Of a stretch of DNA of 64,000 nucleotides, positions 1 to 10,800 are shown piece by piece; position 1 is the first letter of the stretch, and every line of letters begins with the position of its first letter. Location: NCBI GenBank assembly GCA_964559125.1, contig CAZLGW010000026.1:14136-78135 (forward strand), in the 5' to 3' direction. The DNA comes from Ravibacter sp964559125 (GTDB taxonomy: Bacteria; Bacteroidota; Bacteroidia; Cytophagales; Spirosomataceae). Both the position numbers and the translations under genes were made by a program. The notes beneath the pieces are model-generated. The model saw nothing but the letters and a program-made list of their open reading frames with translations, was not told the DNA's origin and ran no database searches.

Positions 1-2
1 AA

Positions 3-962
3 GTCACCAACTGCACCTTTGCCGAAAACGCAGCGAACAATGCCGGTAACCTGGGAGGGGCTTTCTCCGGGAACGGAACTTCTGAGTTGACAAACTGCAT
101 TTTCTGGGATAACGGACCATCCCCTGTCAGAAGTAATCTCAATAGCAATATAGTCAGCTACTCGATTATACAGGGCGGTTATACGGGAACTGAAAACACC
201 TTTGAGGATCCGGAATTCAATGACCCTGAAAACGGTGATTATACCCTCTCCGATATCAGCCCCGCTATTAATACCGGTACGACTACGGGCCTGGCCCAGT
301 TACTGCCGGCCACCGATCTTGCCGGGAATCCGCGTATTAACGACGGGTTGATCGATCGCGGCGCCTATGAAAACAACCCGGCCTCATCCTCCCATGTGCT
401 GTATGTAGACCACACCGCTACAGGAGACAATAACGGGACCAGTTGGACAAATGCCTATCTTTCACTTGCCGATGCGATGCTATCGGCAGCTGCCAACACA
501 GATATCGAAATGATCCTGGTAGCTGAAGGTGTCTACAAACCGGAATACGCTGCCGACGGGGTCAGCTCCGATGTGCGGGACAAAGCGTTTGTCCTGCCCT
601 CCAATGTTAAAATACTCGGCGGCTTTCAAAATGGCGGCGGCGCCAGAGATATTACCGCGCACGCAACTACCCTAAGCGGCGATATCGGCACCGCCGGCGT
701 AGACACAGATAATTGTTATCATGTCATCGTGGGGGTAAGCCATCTGGGCAATGCTGAGCTGGACGGCTTTACCATTACAAAAGGCTACGGACTGAATGCC
801 AGTAATTTTATTGTGGTCAATTTCGTGAACGTTACACGCAGCAACGGAGCAGCCATACAGCTTGTCAATACCGGGACTTCCTTTAAAATTAACAACTGTA
901 TTTTTCATGAAAACACATCGTTTTCCGGAGGAGCCGTATACAACAACAATGCTCGTTTATAA
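3..962 (+). CDS. Beta-helix repeat surface protein, 5'-truncated by the window
   Basis: The reading frame is open from the left edge, so the true start lies outside. The protein has the repetitive NC(T/I)F....N..GGA pattern of right-handed parallel beta-helix proteins. A segment near residues 60-120 (ending DLAGNPRINDG..DRGAYE) resembles the 'choice-of-anchor Q' module. A new helix unit then starts with LYVDHTATGDNNGTSW, a common beginning in secreted Bacteroidota adhesins or polysaccharide-active proteins. It stops at 962 in the middle of a helix rung (INNCIFHENTSFSGGAVYN), where the family normally continues with further rungs and a sorting domain. The C-terminus therefore looks cut off. 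Substrate and exact role are unknown. Confidence 0.7.
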   Translation, partial: VTNCTFAENAANNAGNLGGAFSGNGTSELTNCIFWDNGPSPVRSNLNSNIVSYSIIQGGYTGTENTFEDPEFNDPENGDYTLSDISPAINTGTTTGLAQLLPATDLAGNPRINDGLIDRGAYENNPASSSHVLYVDHTATGDNNGTSWTNAYLSLADAMLSAAANTDIEMILVAEGVYKPEYAADGVSSDVRDKAFVLPSNVKILGGFQNGGGARDITAHATTLSGDIGTAGVDTDNCYHVIVGVSHLGNAELDGFTITKGYGLNASNFIVVNFVNVTRSNGAAIQLVNTGTSFKINNCIFHENTSFSGGAVYNNNARL

Positions 963-1113
963 ATACGGCGAACATGATATCAAAATTGATGCGCCCTATA
1001 TGCTGAAATTAAACCATTGGACATCCTCCAAATGGGTTCAGGGTCCGCCCACACCGGGCGTTGTGAGCAACTATCAGATCGACTGGATACAATTCACACC
1101 CTATAAGCCATGA
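931..1113 (+). pseudogene. C-terminal fragment of an unrelated secreted enzyme, fused out of frame
   Basis: From about 931 the +1 frame becomes protein-like (DAPYMLKLNHW..SKWVQGPPTPG..SNYQIDWIQFTPYKP) and ends at 1113. The arrangement, with a strand, a W..GPP loop and a final IDWIQF strand, recalls the last strands of GH16-like jelly-roll glucanases. That assignment is tentative. No start codon or N-terminal domain belongs to it. It begins inside the end of the beta-helix gene in another frame, so the pair looks like two gene remnants joined by a deletion. An assembly misjoin is the other possibility. Its stop overlaps the ATG of the next gene (ATGA). Confidence 0.45.
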
Positions 1114-4100
1114 GCTCACCGGAATCAATCAAATTCAATAGTATGTTTTATCGCCATTTTATCAGGTTATTGTTTTTTGCTTTTTTCCTGTCGTACACTC
1201 CGGCACACGCGCAGCAAGCCCGCGCCTACCGCCAATTCCACGAAGGGTTCAAGACCCCTCCTTCCAATGCTTACCCACTTGTTTACCACTGGTGGCTGGG
1301 AGGCCATGTCGATACGGTCAGGCTGAAAGAGGAGATCAAAGCTTTTTCTGAGGCCGGCGTAGCGGGCTTTACCATTTTCGAGATCGGCTCAAGGGATACC
1401 GTATTGGTAGGTACCGGCCCGGAATACCTGGGAGGTGAATCTCTCAAAAGCATCCGGCTGGCTGTTGAGGAAGCCGGAAAATATGGAATGGAAGTAGGGC
1501 TTAATACAGCCAGCAGTTGGAATGCCGGTGGCAACTGGATTCCTCCGCAGCATGCCGCCAAATCGATCTATCAATCGGCAGTAACGGCAAAAGGCGGAAG
1601 TAAGCTCCAACTTAAAATACCCTTCCCCAACATCCCGGAAAGGGACGCGTGGGGCAAAAAACGGATGATTGAGTTCGGGAAAGACGGCAGGCCGGTCTAT
1701 AAGGAAGAGATCGCCGTGCTGGCCATTCCTGTCGTGGCTACCGGAAAACATGCGGACATCATTTCTGTTCACGACATTTCGTCCCATTTTAATCCTGAAA
1801 CAGAAATGCTGGATTGGGATGCGCCCTCCGGCGAATGGAAAATTATGCGATACATCTGCTCCAATTCCGGTGAAAACCTGGTTCTTCCCAGTAAATATTC
1901 TGCCGGCCCGATCATGGATCACTACGATGCTGAAGCCGCTGCTTTCCATTTCAACTATATCATCAGCCGGCTGCAATCGGTTTTAGGTGATCTACGGAAA
2001 ACTGCGCTCAAAAGCCTTTATATGGCCAGCTACGAAGCCAAAGGATTTACCTGGACGCCTACGCTTCCGGCCGAATTCATGCGGATCAACGGCTACGACG
2101 TAAAGAAATTCCTGCCGATTTTATTTGATGGAGCTTCCTTTCCCGCTGAAGTAACAGCAGAGTTCAAAGCCGATTTCCAGCGTACACTGTCGGAGCTGAT
2201 GATCCGGAACTTCTATATGAAATCGAAGGAAATATGTAATGCCCACGGACTGAAAAACAACAGTGAAGCCGGCGGGCCCGGCCTGCCGCTGCACAACGTA
2301 CCGGTAGAGCCTCTGAAGGCTTTGGGCAAGGGGCTGGACATCCCCCGGGGTGAATTCTGGATTAACCACGAGCGGTACAATAAAGACGGTATGGATATTC
2401 TGAGGGTGGTGAAAGAAGTATCGTCGGCCTCTCATACTTATGGCCCGAAGATCGTCGAAATGGAAGCTTTCACCTCGTTCCAGCATTGGCAGGAAGGGCC
2501 GTTTGAGATGAAACCGATCGGTGACCGGGCCTTTGCGGAAGGGATGAATCGCGTGGTCGTGCATGGCTCAACGCACAATCCTGCCGGTACCGGCTACCCC
2601 GGCATCGTCTACCATGCCGGTACGCATTACAACGATAAGCGGGTCTGGTGGAAGAAAGTAAGGCCATTCAACGACTACCTGGCCAGAGTTTCTTATATCC
2701 TGCAAAAAGCCGATTTTGAAGCCGATATAGCCTACTACTACGGTGACACCATTCCCAACTACGGAGGACATAAGCACGGCAGATTCTCGCCCGGAGCCGG
2801 GTATGATTATGAGCTGGTCAATACCGAAATCCTGCTCAACCTGGAAGTAAAAGATGGCCGGATCATCAATCCCAAAAACGGTGCAGCATTCAAAATCCTC
2901 GCCCTGACCCAGGAGAAGAAAATGAACGCCGAAGTAGAGACAAAATTAAATGAGCTGAAAAAGAAAGGGGCGGTTGTCGTCAGCGGGCCGAATCTTGAAA
3001 AAGATGTCGCTCAAATGCTGAAAACGCTAAAGATACCACCCGACTTTGAATACGACGACAAGGGATTTTACACCCTGGACTACACCCACTATCGTAAAGA
3101 CGGCCTGGATTTTTATTTCGTGGTCAATACAACCGGCGATTGGATCAACCGCACGTTAAGCTTCCGGCAGCAGCAGAAAACCCCGGAAGTATGGGATCCG
3201 GTAACCGGAAAAATTGCCGCTGTTGCGATCTTTGAGCAAGACGCCGGCCGCATCAGCCTACCCTTGTCGCTGGCTCCTTTCGAAAGCAAATTCGTAGTGT
3301 TCAGAGAGGGGAATACGACCAACAGGTTTAACAAAATCACCTCAGCCGGAACAGACCCGCCCAAAATCAGCTTCCGTGAAACGGAGCTGGAAATCTGGGA
3401 AGATGGCCTGTTTGAGCTTCATTACGGCAAACAGACCCGGAAAATCACGAACAGGCTGAGCACCAAAACGCTCGAAGGCGCCTGGGAGGTTTTTTTCGAT
3501 AAAAAATGGGGCGCTCCCGAAAGAGCCGTTTTCCCCGCTCTTACTTCCTGGACCTTGTCGGAAATCGATGGGATAAAGTATTATTCCGGTACGGCACGCT
3601 ATGAAAAGGAGTTTATCCAGCCCATGCATGCCAACGATCATACCGACAGCAGGGTTTACCTCGACCTGGGCGACCTCTCCCACGTGGCGGAAATCTGGCT
3701 CAACGATCGTTCCCTCGGCATCACCTGGGCAAAACCCTACCGGTTTGACGTAACCGGGTTGCTGGTTCCGGGCCTCAATAAACTGGTGGTGGAAGTAGCC
3801 AACACCTGGTCGAACCGGATTACCGGTGATGCTATTACCGGCGAAAAGTTCACAAAAACACACATTAAAGATACGTTTATTAAAGGCATAAATAACGTCA
3901 GGGTCCCGTGGAAAGATGTACCGCTGATCCCTTCGGGGTTGTTCGGCCCGGTTACGCTGACCACAATCCTTCCGGTTGCGCTGCCGGGTGAGCTGAAAGC
4001 TGCCGGGATATTCTCCGACAACATGGTGCTGCAGCGCGATAAGCCGATAGCGGTATGGGGTACGGGTACCCCGGGAGACGACGTGACGATTCAGCTGGGG

Positions 4101-5879
4101 GACAAATCGGCACGTGGTACCGTGCAGAGCAACGGCAGCTGGCGGGTAGATCTGCCCGCCTTTACGGCCGGCGGGCCTTACACAATGCGGGTTCAGGGGC
4201 CGGCCAAAAGGCTGGAATACCGGAACGTGCTGGTCGGCGATGTATGGTTTGCTTCGGGGCAGTCCAACATGGAGCACGCGATAAAGGGATGGGAATGGAT
4301 CCCGCATTCGGCCATCTTCGATGCCGACAAGGAGCTAAAAGATTCGAATTACCCGAACATACGGGTTTTCAACGTGTCGCTGTTTCCTTCGCCGGAACCG
4401 CTGTCGGATCTGGCAGGTGACGATAAGTGGCAAATGGCAAGCCCAGCCTCGCTGGCCGGGTTTTCGGCTACAGGATGGTTTTTTGCCAAAAAGCTGAACC
4501 ACGAACTGAACGTACCGATCGGCATCATCCACAGCTCGTGGGGCGGCACATCTATCCTGACCTGGACCAACCGGAAGTCGCTGGATGATTTCAAAGATTC
4601 TCTGAACGTAAAGACCTTTACCGAAAATGCTTCGCTGCCGGTCTGGAAGGAAATCGTCGGTGAAAGTATACGGAATAACCGTGAGCGACGCAATAAAATA
4701 AGCTATGCCAGCGCTGAAGCCGAACACACGGTTTTTGGAAATACGCCCGGTAACCAGGCCTGGAAGCATACAGAACTCCCTGCGGGTGAGAAGCAGTTCG
4801 GGTATGTCGTCTGGCTGAAAAAAGAAGTCCGCATACCTGAAGAAGTGGCTTCGGGAGATCTGACATTGAGCCTTGGGTTTCTAAACAGGCAGGCCAATGT
4901 GTATTGGAACGGAAAAGAGCTCGGCTATTTTCAATACCCGGCGCCGACCAGGATGACTATACCGGCCAACCTTGTGAAACCCGGTCCAAACCAGGTTGTG
5001 ATCAGGCTGTCCAACCAATGGGGGGCTGCTCAGATCATAGGGAATCCCCGGGCTTTTGCTCTGGAAGCTCCGAACGGCGGATTTAAGCTTTCACTGGCAA
5101 CGACCTGGGACGTAAGAGACGACCTGGAACCGATACCGGCCGCAAAACCCTTTTATGTAAACCATCCTGCGTTTTTATTCAACGGAATGATCAATCCCAT
5201 CATTCCTTACGGGATCAAAGGCTTTATCTGGAACCAGGGAGGGGCTGATGCCTCAAGGCCTGCCTTATATACGCAGCTTTTCACCCGGCTGATAGGCGAC
5301 TGGCGAAAGCTTTGGGGACCCGACGAACTGCCGTTCCTGTTTTTTCAGGCTTCTAACGTCTATGACGACCACCAATTTGACAGACAAAGTGATAGCCGAA
5401 GCTACCTGAGAGAAGCGCAGGCAAAGGCTCTTGCCATGAAGGGTACCGGTATGGTCGTTTCTACCGATATCGGTGATCCCTACGACGTCCACCCCAAAAA
5501 TAAGCAGGATTACGGCAACCGCCTGGCTTTACAGGCTTTAAAAAAAGTCTACGGAAAAAACGTCGTTGCCGACGGGCCTGCCTGCCAATTCTTGCATGTA
5601 AACGGAGACACGCTTGTCATCCGTCTGGACAAACCGTCGGAAGAAGTAGTGATGCGTGAAAATAACCCATCCGGCTGCTGTTTCGAACTCGCCGCCCACG
5701 ACGGACAGTTTTACCCGGCCGAAGCCACCCTGAAAGGAAATGAAATTCACCTGTATTCCAACCAGGTCCGTACTCCTGCTGAAATGAGATACGCCTGGGG
5801 CAACAATCCCTGCGTATGCGTATTTGATCAGACCGGGTTACCCATGGCGCCGTTGCGGATTTCGGTTGCGAAGAAATAG
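1110..5879 (+). CDS. GH106-type glycoside hydrolase fused to sialate O-acetylesterase-like esterase
   Basis: Secreted two-enzyme fusion of 1589 residues. A signal peptide (FIRLLFFAFFLSYTPAHA) is present; ATG at 1143 is an alternative start that shortens the region before it. Residues about 35-740 match the GH106/alpha-L-rhamnosidase-like architecture (YPLVYHWWLGGHVD, then AGVAGFTIFEIGS). A GH2-type galactose-binding sandwich follows (about 790-950, VYLDLGDLSHVAEIWLND). From about 955 comes an SGNH-type sialate O-acetylesterase module: FSDNMVLQRDKP, the nucleophile motif SGQSNME near 1050, a second inserted carbohydrate-binding-like sandwich around 1220-1320, and the DxxH motif (DVHP) near 1457. 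The usual WYQGE block reads WNQGG near 1372. Known families suggest removal of rhamnosyl groups and O-acetyl esters from plant pectin; the substrate is inference. Confidence 0.85.
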   Translation: MSSPESIKFNSMFYRHFIRLLFFAFFLSYTPAHAQQARAYRQFHEGFKTPPSNAYPLVYHWWLGGHVDTVRLKEEIKAFSEAGVAGFTIFEIGSRDTVLVGTGPEYLGGESLKSIRLAVEEAGKYGMEVGLNTASSWNAGGNWIPPQHAAKSIYQSAVTAKGGSKLQLKIPFPNIPERDAWGKKRMIEFGKDGRPVYKEEIAVLAIPVVATGKHADIISVHDISSHFNPETEMLDWDAPSGEWKIMRYICSNSGENLVLPSKYSAGPIMDHYDAEAAAFHFNYIISRLQSVLGDLRKTALKSLYMASYEAKGFTWTPTLPAEFMRINGYDVKKFLPILFDGASFPAEVTAEFKADFQRTLSELMIRNFYMKSKEICNAHGLKNNSEAGGPGLPLHNVPVEPLKALGKGLDIPRGEFWINHERYNKDGMDILRVVKEVSSASHTYGPKIVEMEAFTSFQHWQEGPFEMKPIGDRAFAEGMNRVVVHGSTHNPAGTGYPGIVYHAGTHYNDKRVWWKKVRPFNDYLARVSYILQKADFEADIAYYYGDTIPNYGGHKHGRFSPGAGYDYELVNTEILLNLEVKDGRIINPKNGAAFKILALTQEKKMNAEVETKLNELKKKGAVVVSGPNLEKDVAQMLKTLKIPPDFEYDDKGFYTLDYTHYRKDGLDFYFVVNTTGDWINRTLSFRQQQKTPEVWDPVTGKIAAVAIFEQDAGRISLPLSLAPFESKFVVFREGNTTNRFNKITSAGTDPPKISFRETELEIWEDGLFELHYGKQTRKITNRLSTKTLEGAWEVFFDKKWGAPERAVFPALTSWTLSEIDGIKYYSGTARYEKEFIQPMHANDHTDSRVYLDLGDLSHVAEIWLNDRSLGITWAKPYRFDVTGLLVPGLNKLVVEVANTWSNRITGDAITGEKFTKTHIKDTFIKGINNVRVPWKDVPLIPSGLFGPVTLTTILPVALPGELKAAGIFSDNMVLQRDKPIAVWGTGTPGDDVTIQLGDKSARGTVQSNGSWRVDLPAFTAGGPYTMRVQGPAKRLEYRNVLVGDVWFASGQSNMEHAIKGWEWIPHSAIFDADKELKDSNYPNIRVFNVSLFPSPEPLSDLAGDDKWQMASPASLAGFSATGWFFAKKLNHELNVPIGIIHSSWGGTSILTWTNRKSLDDFKDSLNVKTFTENASLPVWKEIVGESIRNNRERRNKISYASAEAEHTVFGNTPGNQAWKHTELPAGEKQFGYVVWLKKEVRIPEEVASGDLTLSLGFLNRQANVYWNGKELGYFQYPAPTRMTIPANLVKPGPNQVVIRLSNQWGAAQIIGNPRAFALEAPNGGFKLSLATTWDVRDDLEPIPAAKPFYVNHPAFLFNGMINPIIPYGIKGFIWNQGGADASRPALYTQLFTRLIGDWRKLWGPDELPFLFFQASNVYDDHQFDRQSDSRSYLREAQAKALAMKGTGMVVSTDIGDPYDVHPKNKQDYGNRLALQALKKVYGKNVVADGPACQFLHVNGDTLVIRLDKPSEEVVMRENNPSGCCFELAAHDGQFYPAEATLKGNEIHLYSNQVRTPAEMRYAWGNNPCVCVFDQTGLPMAPLRISVAKK

Positions 5880-6053
5880 CCGATAACCCTCATAAAAGTG
5901 GGGAATCAACTGCGACACAGTCGACATTTTTACCCAATAATCTTCAAAAAACTTCCAATAAAATCATATTTAAATTCCAAAAAACACCCTTGCCCCCTAT
6001 CACAACTTACTGATTATAAAATACATATACACAACTTCATCTCTTTTCAGGCA

Positions 6054-6061
6054 TACTTTTG
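6054..6061 (+). promoter_or_regulatory. Bacteroidota -7 promoter element TACTTTTG
   Basis: An exact match to TAnnTTTG lies about 75 bases upstream of the lipoprotein start at 6136. No clear -33 TTG is visible at the expected spacing. The surrounding 5880-6135 gap is AT-rich and shows no coding sequence. Confidence 0.45.
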
Positions 6062-6135
6062 AAATAACCTGGTAGCATATACGGTAAAACAAAATAACCC
6101 GCCGGCGGCTGATAACCGACGGCATCTAACCCTAT

Positions 6136-6843
6136 ATGTATATGAACAAAAGTCTCATTGCTGTGCTCTTCCTCGGAATAGGTTGGTGCAGCTCCTGCCG
6201 GACAGTATACTCACCTAATACCGTTCATAACCCTCTTCTGCAGGAAAAAGGGGAATTCAAGGGATTGATAGCTTCCAATAACCTGCAGGCTGCTTATGCC
6301 GTTACCAACAATATAGGTATTATGGCCAACGGGTATTACAATTCCTTCACAAGCGACGACAAAGACTTCCATAACAAGGGAAAAGTGCTGGAATTTGGTA
6401 TCGGATATTTCAATAAGATGCCGAACAACATTGTCTACGAATTATATGGCGGGGCCGGGAGGTTCAACGTTAAGATGGATGAGGACGCCGGAACAAAAAA
6501 ATTCAACGCCAACGCTACCAAGCTGTTTATTCAGCCCGGCATCGGCTGGGTAAACCCTTACGTCGAAGTGGGGCTTGCTCCGAGATTTACGATGGTCAAC
6601 TACGACAGCCCGGAAATCAGCGGCTACACCGCCCAGGAACATAGCAGCTACTATTTCGAAAGCCTGGCGACCAAACCCCACCTGTTCCTCGAACCGGCCA
6701 TTACGGTACGGGGAGGCTACAAATGGGTCAAATTGCAGGTGCAGTACGGAAGGGCTTTTAAGCTTTCCAAAAACGAGCTGAACTATGATGACAATATAGG
6801 AAGCGTGGGGTTGGTGTTTAATGTGGGGGAATGGTATAAATAA
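6136..6843 (+). CDS. Outer-membrane beta-barrel-like lipoprotein, function unknown
   Basis: This 235-residue protein has an N-terminal hydrophobic stretch ending in a Cys-rich lipobox (FLGIGWCSSC), so it is probably a lipoprotein. The mature part alternates short polar and aromatic segments (NGYYNSF, EFGIGYFNKM, YELYGGAGRFNV, QPGIGWVNPYVEVGLAPRF, LQVQYGRAF) and ends GSVGLVFNVGEWYK. This is typical of small eight-stranded outer-membrane barrels. No catalytic motif is seen. ATG at 6142 is an equally good start. It is a single gene with its own promoter-like element and is convergent with the broken ATPase gene. The fold is inferred from strand pattern only. Confidence 0.6.
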   Translation: MYMNKSLIAVLFLGIGWCSSCRTVYSPNTVHNPLLQEKGEFKGLIASNNLQAAYAVTNNIGIMANGYYNSFTSDDKDFHNKGKVLEFGIGYFNKMPNNIVYELYGGAGRFNVKMDEDAGTKKFNANATKLFIQPGIGWVNPYVEVGLAPRFTMVNYDSPEISGYTAQEHSSYYFESLATKPHLFLEPAITVRGGYKWVKLQVQYGRAFKLSKNELNYDDNIGSVGLVFNVGEWYK

Positions 6844-6868
6844 GCTGTCAGGCTATCCGGGCGACAGG

Positions 6869-7596
6869 TTACAATACTTTATCCAGATCTTGTGCCGCAA
6901 ATACAACGGCATCACTGCGATGCTGCGATTCGTCGCCTCCATACACTAATACAGACTGAGCGTCAGGTACAATCTTCTTAAAGTATTTAAGACCTTTGAA
7001 AAAGTCGGGATTGATTGTTTTTCCGGATTTAATTTCAACGGCTTTGAGATACATACCGTCCTGTATGAGCAGGTCCACTTCGTTTTGGTTGCTGTCTCTC
7101 CAATAATAGAACTGCGGGCGTTTCCCCCGGTTGTACTGTATTTTCATAAATTCGAGAATCACAAAATTTTCAAAAATAGCGCCTTTGGCAAAATGAAGGG
7201 TAAGATCTTCCGTTCGTCTTAATCCCAGAAGATAGCAAAGCAAGCCGGTGTCATAGAAATACAGTTTAGGGGCCTTGGTTATCCGTTTGTTAAAATTCTG
7301 ATAGTATGGGCGTAAGCGAAATACCACGTAAGACGCTTCCAGGACAGAAACCCAGGATTCTATAGTTTGACTGTTTACACCCACTTCATTGGCAAGAGCC
7401 GATGCATTAAAAACCTGCGCGGATCTTGTTCGGCCATCATCCGTTGATCCGGTAGTTCCACATTTACATACTGAAATTCAGGGGAGACCAGCCTTGAAAA
7501 AGTAGTTTTCCCCGACTGGCGCGGTCCTGAAATAGATACGATTGGAAATTTGGTCAGCAGATCCTGTGCTTTATCCGTTAATGCCCTTAAGATCAT
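6869..7596 (-). pseudogene. AAA ATPase / DUF4143 protein with internal deletion and frameshift
   Basis: Reading leftward from ATG at 7596, the first part carries the Walker A region of the family (SGPRQSGKTT) and continues to AEQDPRRF. It then runs out of frame and stops. In another frame, from about 7400, the family resumes at ASALANEVGVNSQTIESW and continues through the DUF4143 nuclease-like domain (FYDTGLLCYLLGL, FYYWRDSNQNEVDLLI, KAVEIKSGKTI) to the stop at 6869. About 120-130 residues between these points are missing, including Walker B. Intact relatives are around 380 residues. The junction lies in the short sequence CAGGTTTTTAATG near 7400. The gene cannot make a working ATPase. Confidence 0.8.
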
Positions 7597-7720
7597 TTTA
7601 TGTAAATTAAGAATCGAATTGTTAAATTACATAAAATATACTTAACAGACTAGTTATGAGCTAATTTTAATATCCCTCTGCTCCACGCCGATAACTAACT
7701 ATTCAAAAAAATATTCGCAG

Positions 7721-7746
7721 TTGACACCACCTTTTTTGTAAATTCA
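7721..7746 (+). promoter_or_regulatory. Possible promoter of the sensor-kinase gene
   Basis: A TTG at 7721 is followed after a spacer of about 15 bases by TAAATTCA at 7739-7746, a partial match to TAnnTTTG. It lies about 80 bases upstream of the kinase ATG. The match is imperfect. Confidence 0.3.
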
Positions 7747-7828
7747 AACCAATTTTACGGCGATATCGCGGCCCGCCCTATCGCTTTTCTACCTATTAAC
7801 CCTTAAGCCTGCCTAACTTCCCCGCCGG

Positions 7829-10800
7829 ATGAAAGCGACTGCCTTCTTATTATTGGGTCTGTGGATGGTCGTTTATTCCCTGCAGTTGAACGCTGAAAAA
7901 AAACAGCTGATCTGCCGCAACCTGACAGAGGCAAACGGGCTTTCCGACAACCGGGTCACCTGTTTTTTCAAAGACCGGGCAGGTTTCATGTGGATTGGCA
8001 CGGAGAACGGGCTGAACCGGTATGACGGCCACAGCTTTATCGTCTACCGGCCGGGACAGGAATCGTTTGCAATTTCAAACGAATTTATAACAGGTATCGG
8101 TCAGGATGAGAACGGGATGTTATGGGTTGCCACGAAAAACGGGCTCAACAGGCTGGATGTCGATAATGACTCGCTGACGGTTTTTCTGCCGCTTCACTCC
8201 GGCAAGGCTCCCTCCGGCGGAGGCCTTGCCAACAACCTGCTCCGGGATCTGTATACGGAACAGAACAAAGTGTGGCTGGCAATCGATAACAGGAATCTGG
8301 GCTATTTCGATACCCGTACAAATGAATTCGTCTATTTCCCATGGAAGGAGTTCCTCTATAAAACCTTCCCTCAGTATATCAACGAATACGCTGCTATCCA
8401 ATCCATCGAACCGGGCTATCCGAACGGGCTCTGGTTGGGCACCACGATGGGATTATTCGGCTTTGACACCCTGAGTCACCGGTTCGAATACATCGGGGGC
8501 GGGCAGCGCAAGAACATCCGGTTCCTCAAAACCGGCAAGGACGAATGGGGCAAACCGGTAGCTGTTTTCCTGCAGGAAGAAGGAGAGCTGGGTATTTACC
8601 AGGAGGGGGCCGGGTATACAATTCCGGGAGCACGTGTCACAGAAATACCTTTTTTGAAAAACAGAGCGCAGCTCGACCTGTGGCTGAATATCGGGAGGAA
8701 ATTATTCAGGTATGACAGCCGCAGCAATACCCTTAACCCGACAGAGCTGGCCGTACAGGACAAGCTGTCTGCTCCTCATATCAGGGATTCATTCAGCGAT
8801 GAAACCCTCAGAAGCTGCTGGCTCGCGACAGACCGCGGATGCTATATTTATTCCGACTACCTGAACCTCTTTCCTTTTACACGTATTGCTGCAGAAAATG
8901 AAGATTCACCCCTCGATATAAGAAATGCGCTGAGCATAAATGACAGCACTACATGGCTTGTTGATTTCGGCGGTCAGCTGATTATACGGAGAAAAGACCA
9001 CCCGCCTTCTTTTATAAGGAATATCAACGGTATTCCTCTGAAAGAATGTACATTCATTTTCCGCGATTCCGAAGAAAGGATATGGATACTGGCAAGGAAT
9101 CTCCTGTTTAACTACAACCAGAAAACCGGGAGTTTCTCCCTGGTAAACGTACCTTTTCCGGAAGTGAAGGTCTATTATGTGATGCGGGAAGATCATCTAG
9201 GAAACTTATGGGTAGGCACTATCAATTCGGGCGTATATATCTGGAGGAAAGCTGCAAAAAAATGGGAAAAACTGAGCGACCCGTCGCTTTCCATCCCCTG
9301 GTATGTGCGGGATATCCTGGTCGACAAAAACGGGCAGGACATCTGGGTAGCTACCTATAACCTGGGCCTGGTGCGTTACCACATCCCGTCAGGAAAGACC
9401 CATTACTATAGCAAGGACAGTACACCGCCAAACGGAATGCTGTCTTCCATCGTCACATGCATCGCCCAGTCCCGCGATAGTACGATCTGGATAGGAACCG
9501 AGTCGGGAGGGCTGAGCCGATATAACGGGGAGATTGACGGGCAGGCTAAATTTACAACATTTACCACCAGGGAGGGACTCCCGGAAAATACCCTGTACGG
9601 AATACTTCCCGGCATAGATAATGGTCTGTGGATCAGCTCCGCCAAAGGTCTTGTCTATTTCGACGGGAAAGAAAAAGTAACGCATCAATGGCTTTCCTCC
9701 AACCATCATATCATCAGGCCGTACAACACGCTTCTTCATGAAGATCCGGAAAAGGGATTTGTTCTTCCGGTCGAACAGGGGTTCATCCACGTCAAATGGC
9801 CCGGCCCGGAGCATAAAAATGTGAGGTATCCGCTCATCATGACTGGTATCACCATCAACGATACGCTCGCTTTGCATCCCGTTTCCGAAATACCTTATCA
9901 TAAGAACCAGATTGGCTTCAGCTACCAGCTTCTGAGATACGACGCTCCTGCCGACGTATTCTATGAGCACATGCTCGAAGGCCTCGAAAAAACCTGGAAA
10001 AAATCCGGCGGGATACTGGCGAAAACCGATTACTTCAACCTGCCTCCCGGAGCATTTACATTCCGGATAAGAGCAACTGACGCTCTCGGAAATCTGCAGA
10101 GTGAAGAATTACAATACAGCTTTACCATCGGCAAGCCTTTATGGATGAGATGGGAACTATGGCTGGCGGGAATATTCGCTCTCATTACATGTGCCTGGCT
10201 TTTATGGCGCCGGCAGGTCAGGCAACTGGCCGACGAAAGGATCATCAATTACTTCGCCACTTCCCTCTATGGCCGGAATACGGTAGAAGACGTATTCTGG
10301 GATATTGCAAAAAACTGCATCAGCCAGCTGGGTTTTGAAGACTGCGTGCTTTACCAGTATGATGAAGAGCGTAGATTACTGGTGCAGAAAGCGGCATACG
10401 GACCGAAAAATCCCGGGAAACACGAAATACTGAACCCGATCGCAATTCCGCTTGGCGAGGGCATTACAGGCTATGCCGCACTACACGGCAAATATGTGCT
10501 CGTGCCCGATACGACCAGGGACAGCCGCTACATCCTCGATGACCAGGAACGATACTCGGAGCTCGCCGTCCCGATCTTCATAGGTGGAAAAGTCTTCGGC
10601 TTGATCGACACAGAACATTCAAAAAAGAATTTTTACACCCGGCGGCATGTCAGGATTCTCCAGAAAATAGCCGGGCTCTGCAGCCAGAAACTAACCCAAT
10701 ACCTTACCGAGGAGAAGATCAGGGCCTCTATTGCGCGCGATCTGCACGACGAGATAGGAAGCACCCTTACCAGTATCAACATTATCAGTAAAATCGCCAT

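Noticed and set aside
3342..4307. Long open frame (321 codons) on the minus strand inside the glycosidase-esterase gene
   Set aside because: It is the complement of a gene with unmistakable domains; its composition is not protein-like and no motif is present.
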